DNA of 64,000 bases from Rhodococcus sovatensis (GCF_037327425.1 NZ_CP147846.1:3472001-3536000), one strand, 5' to 3'. Shown: positions 1 to 9,015, numbered from the stretch's first letter. Numbers and translations: made by a program. Notes: generated by a model from the sequence alone, not told the origin.

Positions 1-2385
1 TTCCTCCATCAAGGTTCCGCCGAGGTCGTTCGCCCCGCCGTTCAACATTGCCTGAGTCCCCGTTGTACCGAGCTTCACCCACGACGTCTGGATGCTGTCG
101 ATCCGCCCGTGCAGCATGATGCGCGCCAACGCATGCACGGCACGGTTGTCCCGGTTGGTCGGTCCCGGTCGCGACGCTCCCGCCAGATAGAGCGGCGAAC
201 TCTGATGCACGAACGGCAACGGCACGAACTCGGTGAACCCACCCGTCTTGTCCTGAATCTTCTTGAGTACGTTGAGGTGTCCTACCCAGTGCGACGGGTT
301 GTCCACGTGGCCGTACATCATCGTCGACGACGACCTGAGCCCGACCTCGTGCGCTGTGGTCACCACCTCGATCCATTCGGCGGCCGGCAACTTGCCCTTC
401 GTCAGCACCCAGCGGACTTCGTCGTCGAGGATCTCCGCCGCGGTGCCCGGAATGGTGTCGAGCCCGGCGGCACGCAACTCGGTCAGCCAATCCCGAATGG
501 ATTGTCCGCCACGTGAGGCTCCGTTGACGATCTCCATCGGCGAGAACGCGTGCACGTGCATCGACGGCACTCTCTCCTTCACTGCGCGCACCAGATCCGC
601 GTACCCAGTCACAGGCAATTCGGGGTCGATCCCGCCCTGCATGCAGACCTCGGTCGCGCCGACGACGTGCGCTTCCCACGCTCGATCGGCGACCTCGGAC
701 GTCGACAGGGTGAACGCGTCGGCGTCACCCTTGCGCTGCGCGAACGCGCAGAAACGGCAGCCGGTGTAGCAAATGTTGGTGAAGTTGATGTTCCGGTTGA
801 CCACGTAGGTGACGGTGTCGCCGTTGACCTGTTTGCGCAGCTCGTCGGCAAGCGCGGCCACGGCGTCCATCCCGGGACCCTCAGCGGTCGCCAGCGCAAG
901 GTATTGCTCGTCGGACAAGCCTGCTGGATCTTTCTCCGCGGCATCGAGCGCGGACACGAGATCTCTGTCGACGCGCTCGAGACCCGCGAGGTCCCGGACC
1001 TGCTCTCGGATCGACTCCCAGTCCCCGAATGCGTTCGCGAGGTCCGAGCGCGTGTCGGTATTTCGTCCCTGACTGTCGATCTCGGTGTTCAGATTCACTC
1101 GCCCCGAGGACTCCCACTCCTCGTCGGGCTCCTGCCACGGCAAACCCGTCGGGATGACGCCGTCACGGGCCATCCCTGTGTCCGAATCGGCCAGTGCATG
1201 TACATGTGCCGAGATCCGCGGATCGATCCATGGCGCACCTGCGAGTACGTACTGAGGCTGGGCCGCAGTGCGTTCGACCAGCGTGTATCCCGCAGCCTGA
1301 CTGAGTTCGGCGAGAGTGTCGAGGTTGGGCCACGGCCGCTCGGGGTTGACGTGGTCGGGTGTCAGCGGCGACACGCCGCCCCAGTCGTCGACGCCCGCAC
1401 CCAGTAACGCAGCGGTCTCCTGCGTCTCGACGAGATTCGGGGGCGCCTGAATACGCATGGACGGGCCCATCAGAATGCGTGTCACGGCGATCGTCGCGAG
1501 GAACTCTTCCATTCCGGCGTTCGGCGCCGACCGCATCGCGGTGTCGCCCTTGGCAAGGAAATTCTGGACGATGACTTCCTGGACGTGGCCGAATGCTTTG
1601 TGCGCCTTGCGGATAGCCATGATGGACTCGGCACGGTCGCGAATCGTCTCCCCGATACCGACGAGAATTCCGGTGGTGAACGGGATGTTCAAGCGGCCGG
1701 CGTCGGTCAATGTGCGCAGGCGCACCTCGGGGTCCTTGTCGGGGCTGCCGTAGTGAGCCTGACCCTTCTCCTCGAACAACCGACGCGACGTCGTCTCGAG
1801 CATCATGCCCATCGACGGCGCGACCGGCTTGAGCCGCGAGAGCTCCTGCCAGCTCATGACGCCGGGATTCAGATGCGGCAGCAGACCGGTCTCCTCGAGG
1901 ACACGGATGGACATCGCCCGCACATAATCGAGCGTCGAATCGTAACCGCGGGAGTCGAGCCATTCCTTGGCCTCGGGCCACCGCTCCTCCGGCCGATCCC
2001 CCAGTGTGAACAGTGCTTCCTTGCAGCCGAGTTCGGCGCCTTTCCGCGCGACCTCGACGATGTCGTCGGGATCCATGAACAATCCGTGGCCCTGAGCTGC
2101 GAGCTTGCCCGGCACAGTCACGAATGTGCAGTAATGGCACTTGTCGCGGCACAGACGCGTGATCGGAATGAACACCTTCCGCGAGTAACTCACGGTCTTG
2201 TCCCGACCGACCGCGAGAAGTCCTGCATCGCGAACGCGGGACGCCGACGCCATCAAGTCCACCAGATCGTCGGCACGTGCATGAAGCAGCACGGTGGCCT
2301 CGTCGACATTGAGACTCACACCGTCGCGTGCACGACGCAGAACACGACGCATGGCTGACGGTGCTGGGACAGTTTCGGGCAACAT
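1..2385 (-). CDS. fbiC: FO synthase (7,8-didemethyl-8-hydroxy-5-deazariboflavin synthase), 3' end cut by window edge
   Basis: This is a two-domain radical-SAM enzyme that makes FO, the deazaflavin core of coenzyme F420, from tyrosine and a ribityl-aminouracil. The 795 visible residues run from ATG 2385 off the left edge; the mycobacterial protein is about 856 aa, so roughly 60 C-terminal residues are missing. The CofG half carries a CxxxCxxC cluster at C79/C83/C86 (LCRDKCHYC). The CofH half carries a second at C539/C543/C546 (ICYTGCRFC). Each binds a 4Fe-4S cluster. The fused CofG-CofH form is the actinobacterial type. Its place beside the Rv1171-like gene and mshB matches the M. tuberculosis order. 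An LLM-family oxidoreductase at 30060-30842 is a possible F420 user. No defect is visible in the part present. Confidence 0.96.
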   Translation of the reverse strand, partial: MLPETVPAPSAMRRVLRRARDGVSLNVDEATVLLHARADDLVDLMASASRVRDAGLLAVGRDKTVSYSRKVFIPITRLCRDKCHYCTFVTVPGKLAAQGHGLFMDPDDIVEVARKGAELGCKEALFTLGDRPEERWPEAKEWLDSRGYDSTLDYVRAMSIRVLEETGLLPHLNPGVMSWQELSRLKPVAPSMGMMLETTSRRLFEEKGQAHYGSPDKDPEVRLRTLTDAGRLNIPFTTGILVGIGETIRDRAESIMAIRKAHKAFGHVQEVIVQNFLAKGDTAMRSAPNAGMEEFLATIAVTRILMGPSMRIQAPPNLVETQETAALLGAGVDDWGGVSPLTPDHVNPERPWPNLDTLAELSQAAGYTLVERTAAQPQYVLAGAPWIDPRISAHVHALADSDTGMARDGVIPTGLPWQEPDEEWESSGRVNLNTEIDSQGRNTDTRSDLANAFGDWESIREQVRDLAGLERVDRDLVSALDAAEKDPAGLSDEQYLALATAEGPGMDAVAALADELRKQVNGDTVTYVVNRNINFTNICYTGCRFCAFAQRKGDADAFTLSTSEVADRAWEAHVVGATEVCMQGGIDPELPVTGYADLVRAVKERVPSMHVHAFSPMEIVNGASRGGQSIRDWLTELRAAGLDTIPGTAAEILDDEVRWVLTKGKLPAAEWIEVVTTAHEVGLRSSSTMMYGHVDNPSHWVGHLNVLKKIQDKTGGFTEFVPLPFVHQSSPLYLAGASRPGPTNRDNRAVHALARIMLHGRIDSIQTSWVKLGTTGTQAMLNGGANDLGGTLMEE

Positions 2386-2452
2386 AGTCACCAGTCGATC
2401 ATGCTCCTCCGACGTGTCGGCGTGCCACCGGGACGCTGACGGCCGACTTTCG

Positions 2453-3013
2453 TCACGGCAGTGCGCGAATCTTTCGGCACGGGTTCCCGGCTGCGAACGT
2501 GTTCGAAGGCACATCCCGGGTCACGACGCTCCCCGCACCGACCACCGAGTTCGCGCCGATCGTGACCCCGGGACACACGATGACGCCACCGCCCAACCAG
2601 ACGTTGTCGCCGATGGAGATCGGGGCAGCACTCTCCCACCGTTGCCGTCTAGCTTGGTGATCGTCCATCGGATGCAAAGCGGTGAGTAGCTGAACACGGG
2701 GACCGATGGATACGTCGTCGCCGATCGTGATGGAAGCGCAGTCCAACAGGATCGCGTCGTAGTTCAAGAAGCTGTTCGATCCGATTCGGATCAGCGAGCC
2801 GTAGTCGCATTGAAATCGAGGCATGATCGAAGATGACTCCCCGAAACCGCCGAGCAAGCCGGTGAGCAGGTCCCGACGTCGATCGTCCTCGTCGGCCGCG
2901 GTCGCATTGAACTCGTCGAGGACCTTCTGACATGCCCTGCGTTCGGCGATCAGGTCCGGATCGCTGTCCTTGTACAGATCACCGCGCATCATCGCATCAC
3001 GTTGAGTTCCCAT
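2453..3013 (-). CDS. Maltose/galactoside O-acetyltransferase-like protein (left-handed beta-helix)
   Basis: This 186-aa protein of the LacA/NodL/Maa family transfers an acetyl group from acetyl-CoA to a sugar hydroxyl. The N-terminal region matches the maltose-acetyltransferase cap (MMRGDLYKDSDPDL). It is followed by hexapeptide repeats of the type IGDDVSIGP, IGDNVWLGGGVIVCPGVTIG and VVGAGSVVTRDVP, which form the trimeric beta-helix. The expected family His is present in LLTALHPMD. I chose ATG 3013 because family members carry a short stretch before the MMRGDLY-like segment; ATG 2992 is the alternative. The gene lies 67 bp upstream of fbiC on the same strand and could be cotranscribed, but nothing ties it to F420 synthesis. 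The true acceptor sugar cannot be read from sequence. Confidence 0.88.
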   Translation of the reverse strand: MGTQRDAMMRGDLYKDSDPDLIAERRACQKVLDEFNATAADEDDRRRDLLTGLLGGFGESSSIMPRFQCDYGSLIRIGSNSFLNYDAILLDCASITIGDDVSIGPRVQLLTALHPMDDHQARRQRWESAAPISIGDNVWLGGGVIVCPGVTIGANSVVGAGSVVTRDVPSNTFAAGNPCRKIRALP

Positions 3014-3082
3014 GAGACCGAACGGTACGTGACCGGTCGCCCGAGGCCACGGTTCTCGAACGCAGGCGATAGATTCGTAGCC

Positions 3083-3571
3083 ATGATCACGATGACCGAC
3101 CCAGCGTGGCGTCCGAGTCCCCGTGCGAAGCAACTGTGGGCGATCAATGCCACTTTGATCTGGATCCCCCTGTTCATCGCGCAAATCGTGTGGGCGGTGA
3201 TCGTCGACGAGTGGACGACGTGGCCGCACGTGGCGGTGTTCGCCGTATCCGTGGTGCTCGCCGCCCTGGACATCATCGTGACGCCGCTGTGGCGATATCG
3301 GGTGCACCGCTGGGAGATCAGCGATACCGCGGTGTACACGCGCACAGGATGGTTCAACCAGGAACGACGCATCGCACCGATATCCCGGGTGCAGACCGTC
3401 GACACCGAACGAGGGCCGATCGATCGACTGCTCGGCTTGTCGACGGTCACCGTCACGACGGCGTCGTCTGCGGGCGCGGTGAAGATCACGGCCCTCGACA
3501 AGGAGGTCGCGGACAAGACCGTCGCGCAGCTCACCGAGATCGCCGGTCGCGCTCTTGGCGACGCCACATGA
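3083..3571 (+). CDS. Small membrane protein with bacterial PH (bPH2) domain
   Basis: This 162-aa protein has two predicted transmembrane helices near the N-terminus (about residues 14-37 and 47-68). They are followed by a cytoplasmic bPH_2/YdbS-type domain containing the usual W-E-I-(S/T)-D-T-x-V-Y-x-R-x-G-W segment and RVQTVDTERGPIDRLLGL. Proteins of this type travel in pairs with a larger multi-PH membrane protein, as in Bacillus YdbS/YdbT. Here the stop overlaps the start of exactly such a partner by ATGA, so the two are surely cotranscribed and probably form a complex. In other Firmicutes and actinobacteria the pair has been linked to membrane or export stress, but no function is proven here. 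ATG 3083 is preferred over an upstream in-frame codon, which would overlap the divergent acetyltransferase. Confidence 0.86.
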   Translation: MITMTDPAWRPSPRAKQLWAINATLIWIPLFIAQIVWAVIVDEWTTWPHVAVFAVSVVLAALDIIVTPLWRYRVHRWEISDTAVYTRTGWFNQERRIAPISRVQTVDTERGPIDRLLGLSTVTVTTASSAGAVKITALDKEVADKTVAQLTEIAGRALGDAT

Positions 3572-5085
3572 GTACCGAGCGAAGCGACCATATCGCCGAG
3601 CCTGAGCTTCTTGCAGAGGAAGAGCAGCAGCCGTGGCTGCGGTTGGACAAGCGGATGCTCCTGGTACATCCGGTCAACGAGGCGGTCAAAGTACTTCCCG
3701 TGCTGCTGGTCTCGTTCATCCTCGGAAGTCAGAGCGGCAACCACCTGTGGGGGCTGATCATCGTGGCGGTAGTGGTCGTGTTCGCGATTCTCCGCTGGTT
3801 CACCACGAGCTATCGAATCGGTCCCGTGCACGTACAGCTGAGAACCGGTGTCTTCCAGAAGAAGCTACTGTCGGTTCCGCGGAGCCGTATTCGTTCCGTA
3901 GACGTCGAGGCCGGCGTCCTGCACCGCGTTCTCGGTCTCTCGATCCTGCGGATCGGTACCGGACAGCAAGCAGACAAGGGCGAGAAATTCGAGCTCAACG
4001 CATTGGATTCGAAGGCTGTACCTGTCCTACGAGAGCAACTGCTGGACACGGTCACGCGATCCCCGCGTTCGGTGGACGCACCACCGCTGGTCGAGACGGA
4101 AATCGGGCACTGGCGGACGTCCTGGGTGCGCTTCGCGCCGTTCTCGTTCACCGGCGTCGTCACGATTGCCGCAGCGGTCGGGATCCTGTTTCAGTACGGC
4201 TTCGGCGAACGGATCACCGAGTCTTCGGTCGTGACCGACAGCATCGACTCCGCCGAACGGTTCGGAATCGCACTCGTGATCGGCGTCGGCCTGTTGATCC
4301 TGCTGATACTCGCGAGCCTGTTCGCGTGCGCGCGCTACCTGATCGCGTACGGAAACCTCTCGGTCACCGACGACGGCACTCGATTGCACGTTGCCCACGG
4401 ACTGCTCCGAACCAGGTCGACGACACTCGATCGCAAACGCCTTCGCGGCACGTCCCTGTCGGAACCACTGCTGCTTCGTATTGCGCGAGGCGCCAAGCTC
4501 GACGCCATCATGACGGGCGTCAGCGCGGAGAAGAAAGAATCTTCGCTGCTGCTGCCGCAGGCGCCCACTGCGGAGGCTCAGCGCGTGATGAACACGGTCC
4601 TCGGCGACGCAGGACTGCACGCCGACGCGCGCAAGCCGCTGCAGTCCCATGGCCCCGCCGCTCGACGTCGGCGATACACCCGAGCTGTCGTGCCGGTCGT
4701 CGTAGTCGCGGCGGGCCTGACAGTTGCCCAGGCACTGGGCGCGCCGATCCCAGCAATTGCATGGTTGGCCCTGGGGATCGCGCTCGTCGGCGCCGTGTTC
4801 GTTGCCTGGGACCGGTATCGCGGGCTCGGCCACGCCGTCCTTCCCGGATGGTTGATCACTCAGCACGGTTCACTGGATCGGACCCGACACAGCCTCGAAG
4901 CCGCAGGCATCATCGGCTGGACTGTTCGCCAGACGTTCTTCCAACGACGTGCAGGCGTCGCGACGATCGTCGCAGCGACACCGGCCGGCGTCGGACACTA
5001 CGAGGTCCTCGACGTACCGGCCGATCAGGCGTGGGCTCTCGTCGAAGCAGTCACCCCGGGAGCCGGTGACAAATGGGTGCGGTGA
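3568..5085 (+). CDS. Large PH-domain membrane protein (YdbT-like), partner of the preceding gene
   Basis: This 505-aa membrane protein has two or three bPH_2 domains alternating with paired transmembrane segments (about 42-75, 190-220, 235-265 and 380-410 by eye). The repeated family signature YRIGPVHVQLRTGVFQKK...VPRSRIRSVDVEAGVLHRVLGL occurs after the first pair, with weaker copies later (LRTRSTTLDRKRLRG). The start ATG 3568 overlaps the previous stop. The last 13 bp overlap the start of the uracil-DNA glycosylase gene, so the three genes look like one transcript. The YdbS/YdbT pairing supports a joint role at the membrane; no catalytic site is visible. Confidence is high in the family, low in any function. 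Confidence 0.88.
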   Translation: MSTERSDHIAEPELLAEEEQQPWLRLDKRMLLVHPVNEAVKVLPVLLVSFILGSQSGNHLWGLIIVAVVVVFAILRWFTTSYRIGPVHVQLRTGVFQKKLLSVPRSRIRSVDVEAGVLHRVLGLSILRIGTGQQADKGEKFELNALDSKAVPVLREQLLDTVTRSPRSVDAPPLVETEIGHWRTSWVRFAPFSFTGVVTIAAAVGILFQYGFGERITESSVVTDSIDSAERFGIALVIGVGLLILLILASLFACARYLIAYGNLSVTDDGTRLHVAHGLLRTRSTTLDRKRLRGTSLSEPLLLRIARGAKLDAIMTGVSAEKKESSLLLPQAPTAEAQRVMNTVLGDAGLHADARKPLQSHGPAARRRRYTRAVVPVVVVAAGLTVAQALGAPIPAIAWLALGIALVGAVFVAWDRYRGLGHAVLPGWLITQHGSLDRTRHSLEAAGIIGWTVRQTFFQRRAGVATIVAATPAGVGHYEVLDVPADQAWALVEAVTPGAGDKWVR

Positions 5086-5831
5086 CTCCCAAGACCATTG
5101 CCCAACTCGATCTCGCAGTGTCGCACTGCCGCGCCTGCCGACGGCTCGTCAACTGGCGCGAAAAGGTCGCCAGCGAGAAGAGGGCAGCGTTCCGAGACGA
5201 GACCTATTGGGGCAAAGCAGTTCCCGGATTCGGGCCGGCCGACGCCGCAGTGCTGATCGTCGGTCTCGCTCCCGCCGCCCACGGCGCGAACCGTACCGGA
5301 CGCATGTTCACCGGAGACCGCAGCGGCGACGTCCTCTATGCCGCACTCCACGCCGTCGGCCTGGCGAATCAACCCACCTCGACGCACATCGACGACGGTC
5401 TGACGCTGCACGGCGTGCGAATCACCGCTCCGGTGCACTGTGCACCGCCGGACAACAAGCCCACAGTCACCGAACGTGATCGGTGCCAAAAATGGCTCGA
5501 CGCCGAACTAAGACTCTTGAAGCCGACTCTGAAGTCGATCGTCGTACTCGGCGGCTTCGGATGGCAGGCACTGTTGCCGGTTCTCCGGAAGAACGGTTGG
5601 GAGATACCGCGTCCCAACCCGAAATTCGGACACGGCGTCGAGGTCGACATCACCGCACCAGGTCATTCCGCAGGCTCCACCCCCGCTCCCGGAACTGTCC
5701 GTCTGTTCGGCAGCTACCACGTCAGCCAGCAGAACACCTTCACCGGACGCTTGACCCCGTCGATGATCGAGAATGTGCTCCGGGCTGCAGGTTCGCATGC
5801 GGGGCTGTCAGTGTCTGCAGCCGCCAGCTGA
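5073..5831 (+). CDS. udgB: Family 5 uracil-DNA glycosylase (UdgB type)
   Basis: This 252-aa glycosylase removes uracil and some other deaminated bases from double-stranded DNA, starting base-excision repair. The diagnostic family-5 motif GLAPAAHGANRTGRMFTGD is at residues 64-82, and the second active-site motif HVSQQNTFTG is near the C-terminus. Cysteines C19 and C22 (CRAC), a third in PVHCAPP and a fourth shortly after match the 4Fe-4S ligands of this class. Family 5 lacks the Asp/Asn of classical UDG motif A, as seen here. Two starts are possible: ATG 5073, or GTG 5082, which would give a clean GTGA overlap with the previous stop. The 3' end overlaps the convergent membrane-protein gene by 92 bp, an unusually long overlap. 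Confidence 0.93.
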   Translation: MGAVTPKTIAQLDLAVSHCRACRRLVNWREKVASEKRAAFRDETYWGKAVPGFGPADAAVLIVGLAPAAHGANRTGRMFTGDRSGDVLYAALHAVGLANQPTSTHIDDGLTLHGVRITAPVHCAPPDNKPTVTERDRCQKWLDAELRLLKPTLKSIVVLGGFGWQALLPVLRKNGWEIPRPNPKFGHGVEVDITAPGHSAGSTPAPGTVRLFGSYHVSQQNTFTGRLTPSMIENVLRAAGSHAGLSVSAAAS

Positions 5832-6189
5832 ACAGCAGGATTCCGGGCGGAATCAAACCGCCGAGCAGCAGAAATGCCGTGCGCCAATCTGCCAGCAACA
5901 GCACATCGCCGCCCGGACCACCGAACATGCACACGAGGATCGCCACGAACCACCCGATGAGCGGGGACGCGATCGCCAGCGGCTTCTCGGCAACTTTTCG
6001 AGCCGCGAACAGAAGCGTCACATTCGCGATACCCGCCAGCAGCGCACTGACCGGGAACGGTACCGAGCCGAGATACGTCGGCAGGAAGAAGACCGACAGG
6101 ATGCCGCACAGGAAACCGTCGAAGATCAGTACTGCGAGAGTTGCCCTCGAAACGAGGACGACAGCATTGGATGCGGCCTTCGAGATCAT
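5740..6189 (-). CDS. Conserved membrane protein, Rv1171-like
   Basis: This 149-aa protein is dominated by four hydrophobic segments (about residues 15-38, 43-65, 72-90 and 104-124), with a short polar C-terminal tail rich in Ser/Thr. Size, topology and position between mshB and fbiC match M. tuberculosis Rv1171, whose function is unknown to me. It is the last gene of the run typA-lpqW-mshB-small ORF-this gene, all on the minus strand, with a 28-bp gap to the 52-aa ORF upstream. Its tail is encoded antisense to the end of the uracil-DNA glycosylase gene. No signal cleavage site or catalytic motif is visible. Confidence 0.75.
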   Translation of the reverse strand: MISKAASNAVVLVSRATLAVLIFDGFLCGILSVFFLPTYLGSVPFPVSALLAGIANVTLLFAARKVAEKPLAIASPLIGWFVAILVCMFGGPGGDVLLLADWRTAFLLLGGLIPPGILLFSWRLQTLTAPHANLQPGAHSRSSTGSSVR

Positions 6190-6217
6190 GCGTCCAATAC
6201 TGTCGTATGCAGCGACT

Positions 6218-6376
6218 TCAGGAGACCGGCGGGTATCCCAAAGCAGTCAGCAAGTTGCTCAGCGCAGACGCCAGATCGGTCAGACCGTTCTGGTAGAGCA
6301 TCTCCTGACGCGGAAAGTCCGGCTTCAGCGAGTTCACGAACGCGACGATGGCGTCCTGCACGATCCAGTTGTACAT
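6218..6376 (-). CDS. Small protein of 52 aa between mshB and the Rv1171-like gene
   Basis: An ORF of 53 codons begins MYNWIVQDAIVAFVNS and ends LLTALGYPPVS. It follows the mshB stop by 30 bp and precedes the next gene by 28 bp, so it sits neatly in the operon. Codon use is GC-rich at third positions like its neighbours. A purine-rich GGGGTGGG stretch lies about 9 nt before the ATG as a weak ribosome site. The sequence could form two amphipathic helices separated by KPDFPRQ; it has no signal peptide, cysteine or transmembrane segment. I do not recognise the family. It is too short for most automatic gene calling. Confidence 0.6.
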   Translation of the reverse strand: MYNWIVQDAIVAFVNSLKPDFPRQEMLYQNGLTDLASALSNLLTALGYPPVS

Positions 6377-6406
6377 TTTGTGTGTCCCACCCCTGCTGTC
6401 AGCCGA

Positions 6407-7294
6407 CTAGTGATCGAAGTCATATCCTAGTATGCCCGCGAACAGGTCGGTCTCTCTACCCGCTTCGTCGACGTCGTTGCCGCGCGCACCACGCACCAGA
6501 ACGTACTGTTCGACGTCGAGGATCGGTTGCGCGATGTTGTTCGACAGCGCGTATTCGACGCCCGACGGCGCCACCGTCACCTGGGTGGCGTGCGCACGCA
6601 GAGCGTCGCGCTTGAGGTCGAACACACCTCGCACATCCAGCGACGTGGTGACCACGTCCTCCGGCACGCTGGGTAGCTCGCCGTCCTCGGGCATTCGCCA
6701 ACCCTCCGGCACCTCGGAGATCGCAGCGATGCCGTCGCGAAGTTGATGCGCGCCGGTCACCGTCCAGTAGAACTTCTGCGGAGTCCACGGCGCCCCGGCC
6801 GCCGGGTAGCGGTCCGAACCGGCAATATCGAAGGCCTCGGTCACCAGCGAGTGGACCTGTTGGTGGTCGGGATGCCCGTACCCACCCTCCGGGTCGTAGC
6901 CGACGACGACGTCCGGCCGCACGCTTCTGATAACCGCCAACATCGCCGTCAGCGCTTCGTCGCGGTCAGCATTGACGAACGCGCGCGGATTGGCCGCTGA
7001 CGGAGTTCCGGCCATTCCGGAATCCCGCCAACGCCCGGCTCCCCCGAGAAACCTGGGCGGTTGAGCGCCGAGAATGTCGAGCGCTCTGTGTAATTCGAGG
7101 ATTCGGTAACCGCCGAGCTGGTCCGCCTCGTCGGCGACGAGTCGCGCCCACATGTCCCCGATGACTTCGCCCTCTTCACCGAGCGAACAGGTCAGGACCG
7201 TGACTTCGGCACCCGCCTGCGCATAGTGCGCGATCGTTCCGCCGGTGGTGATGGTCTCGTCGTCCGGATGCGCATGAACGAGCAGCAGTCTCAC
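6407..7294 (-). CDS. mshB: N-acetyl-1-D-myo-inositol-2-amino-2-deoxy-alpha-D-glucopyranoside deacetylase (MshB)
   Basis: MshB removes the acetyl group from GlcNAc-inositol, the second step of mycothiol synthesis. The PIG-L/LmbE fold is clear: the zinc motif HAHPDDE is at residues 7-13 from the chosen start, and the third zinc ligand is in GYGHPDHQQVH at about residue 145. The Asp of HPDDE acts as general base in the family. Length (295 aa) fits the mycobacterial enzyme. I chose GTG 7294 because it overlaps the lpqW stop as GTGA, the arrangement seen repeatedly in this window; ATG 7315 would give a 24-bp overlap. The gene is translationally coupled to lpqW, although the pathways differ. Mycothiol replaces glutathione in these bacteria. 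Confidence 0.95.
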   Translation of the reverse strand: MRLLLVHAHPDDETITTGGTIAHYAQAGAEVTVLTCSLGEEGEVIGDMWARLVADEADQLGGYRILELHRALDILGAQPPRFLGGAGRWRDSGMAGTPSAANPRAFVNADRDEALTAMLAVIRSVRPDVVVGYDPEGGYGHPDHQQVHSLVTEAFDIAGSDRYPAAGAPWTPQKFYWTVTGAHQLRDGIAAISEVPEGWRMPEDGELPSVPEDVVTTSLDVRGVFDLKRDALRAHATQVTVAPSGVEYALSNNIAQPILDVEQYVLVRGARGNDVDEAGRETDLFAGILGYDFDH

Positions 7295-9015
7295 TTGGTT
7301 TCGGTCCTCATCCACGTAGCAGCGTCACCGAAGATTCCGACCTCGATCGGGCCCGCCAACGACACACCGGACACACCGCTACCGACGGCGACGACCGACG
7401 AACCTTGAACGATGGGCAACACCGCCGCCAGATTCCAAAGCTTCGGCTCCGCCTCGGACCGAAGTGCAGCCTCCGAAAGCTCGCCCCGCAGAGCGCGATC
7501 GACCGAGTCTTCCAATTCCGACAAGCACAGTCCGGACAAATTACTGGGCGGCATCACGGACGTATTCTCTTGCTGAACTTCGGCTTCGGGGACAGTCGAT
7601 TGAGCTGCGGGACAGCCGAATCGGGAGGCCATGACAGTCGCGGGGTCGAGCCCGACACTCGACCATCCCACGATCGCGTCCACTTCCCCCTGGGTCAATG
7701 CAGTGCCGTAGAGCTCCTCTGCGGGCAACGGGGTTACTCTCGCGTCGATGCCGACTCCGGCAAGCTGGTCCGCCGCGGTGTTCGCGACTGCGAGCGCGGT
7801 CGTGTCGTTCTCAACCGCGCCGATGACGAATTCGACAGGCACACCGTCTTTTCCGCGAGTGCCGTCGGGCAGCGCGACGTAACCGGCACGCTCGAGCAAC
7901 AGGACGGCGGCGTCCCGTCCGATGGCCGCGGGGGCGGTCGGGGTGTACTCAGGATCGGAGGGACTCGCCAATTGCGCACGAGCCGGATGGTCGGCCGAAC
8001 TCGAACCTGCCGCGACAGTCGACAGCAGAGACGAGTCCAGTACACCCATTATTCCTTCTCGCACAGCAGGATCGGCGAGCAATGGAACACGACCATTGAG
8101 GGTCAGATCGAGGACGCGCGGCTGCAGACGTGAACCCGTCCGGACTCCGGGTATCGCTGCGAGCTGGGCGTTGGTAGCCGTGCTCGCCTGGACCTGCGCC
8201 ACCTGTGCATCGTTCGAGCGCAGCGAATCCGCAAGTTGAGCGGCGGTGCCACCACGCCGAAGAAGAATCTGGAAGGGCAGTGCGGGCTCACCCCAGAAGC
8301 GGTCGTTGCGCTCGAGCAAGATCTCGTCACGACCTCGGTCGATCGACTTGACGGTGAACCGTCCGCCCGAGACCGGGACATTGTCGGACAGGCCGGTCTC
8401 GAATCCGCCGAGCGAGTCCTTGAGCAGGTGACTCGGCAGCAGATCGGCGAAGAGGCGCTGCCAGTTCGGATAAGGGTGCTTCATGGTCACATTGACAGTC
8501 TTGCCACCGCCGGACGATGCAACGTTGTCGATGAGCGCGTAGCCCGCCGGATCGACGACGCCTGGCTGAGAAATCATCTGCTGCCACAGGTAGCGAAAGT
8601 CCTCGGCCGCGATGGGCGCGCTGTCGGACCACTGTGCTTCGTCGCGAAGCTGGTAAGTGATGGTGAACGGATTCTGCGAGGTCACCTCGGCGGAGACCAG
8701 GACCGTCGAGTCCGGCAGCCAGATCGTGTTCTCGGGATCTGCCGGGTCGACGGCCGGCCGGAACGGGCTGGGTAGCACTAGAGCGCTTACTGCGGAGTTC
8801 GCGGGCGATTGATCCGACAACAGATGCGGGTTGAATCCGATGCCCACATCGTCGATGGCGACTACGACCGGGTCACCGGTCTCCGTGGGAGCCGCAACTG
8901 CGGTCGTGGTCGTGACGGGGGTGGGGTCACTCTCGACGGGAGGCGGTGGATTGGCCGTACACGCTGCGAGAACCAACGCAATGGCTCCGATACCAAGGGA
9001 GTGCACCCGCCGCAA
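7291..9015 (-). CDS. lpqW: LpqW-like lipoprotein (substrate-binding-protein fold)
   Basis: This 574-aa lipoprotein has the fold of family-5 solute-binding proteins. In mycobacteria LpqW steers phosphatidylinositol mannosides toward lipoarabinomannan. A short signal peptide ends in the lipobox LVLAAC with C19 as the lipidated residue, followed by a Pro/Thr linker (PPPPVESDPTPV). A TTG at 9015 is the best start: AGGAG ends 6 nt before it, while the GTG at 9006 is 15 nt away. Starting further upstream would extend the N-terminus into the hairpin region. The gene follows typA and precedes mshB, as Rv1166 does in M. tuberculosis. Together with pimE in this window it marks a PIM/LAM-type cell envelope. 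Confidence 0.88.
   Translation of the reverse strand: MRRVHSLGIGAIALVLAACTANPPPPVESDPTPVTTTTAVAAPTETGDPVVVAIDDVGIGFNPHLLSDQSPANSAVSALVLPSPFRPAVDPADPENTIWLPDSTVLVSAEVTSQNPFTITYQLRDEAQWSDSAPIAAEDFRYLWQQMISQPGVVDPAGYALIDNVASSGGGKTVNVTMKHPYPNWQRLFADLLPSHLLKDSLGGFETGLSDNVPVSGGRFTVKSIDRGRDEILLERNDRFWGEPALPFQILLRRGGTAAQLADSLRSNDAQVAQVQASTATNAQLAAIPGVRTGSRLQPRVLDLTLNGRVPLLADPAVREGIMGVLDSSLLSTVAAGSSSADHPARAQLASPSDPEYTPTAPAAIGRDAAVLLLERAGYVALPDGTRGKDGVPVEFVIGAVENDTTALAVANTAADQLAGVGIDARVTPLPAEELYGTALTQGEVDAIVGWSSVGLDPATVMASRFGCPAAQSTVPEAEVQQENTSVMPPSNLSGLCLSELEDSVDRALRGELSEAALRSEAEPKLWNLAAVLPIVQGSSVVAVGSGVSGVSLAGPIEVGIFGDAATWMRTETK

Noticed and set aside
2501..2512. CGAACGTGTTCG resembling a LexA (SOS) box
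   Set aside because: The spacing between the half sites is 2 instead of 4 and it lies inside the acetyltransferase gene.
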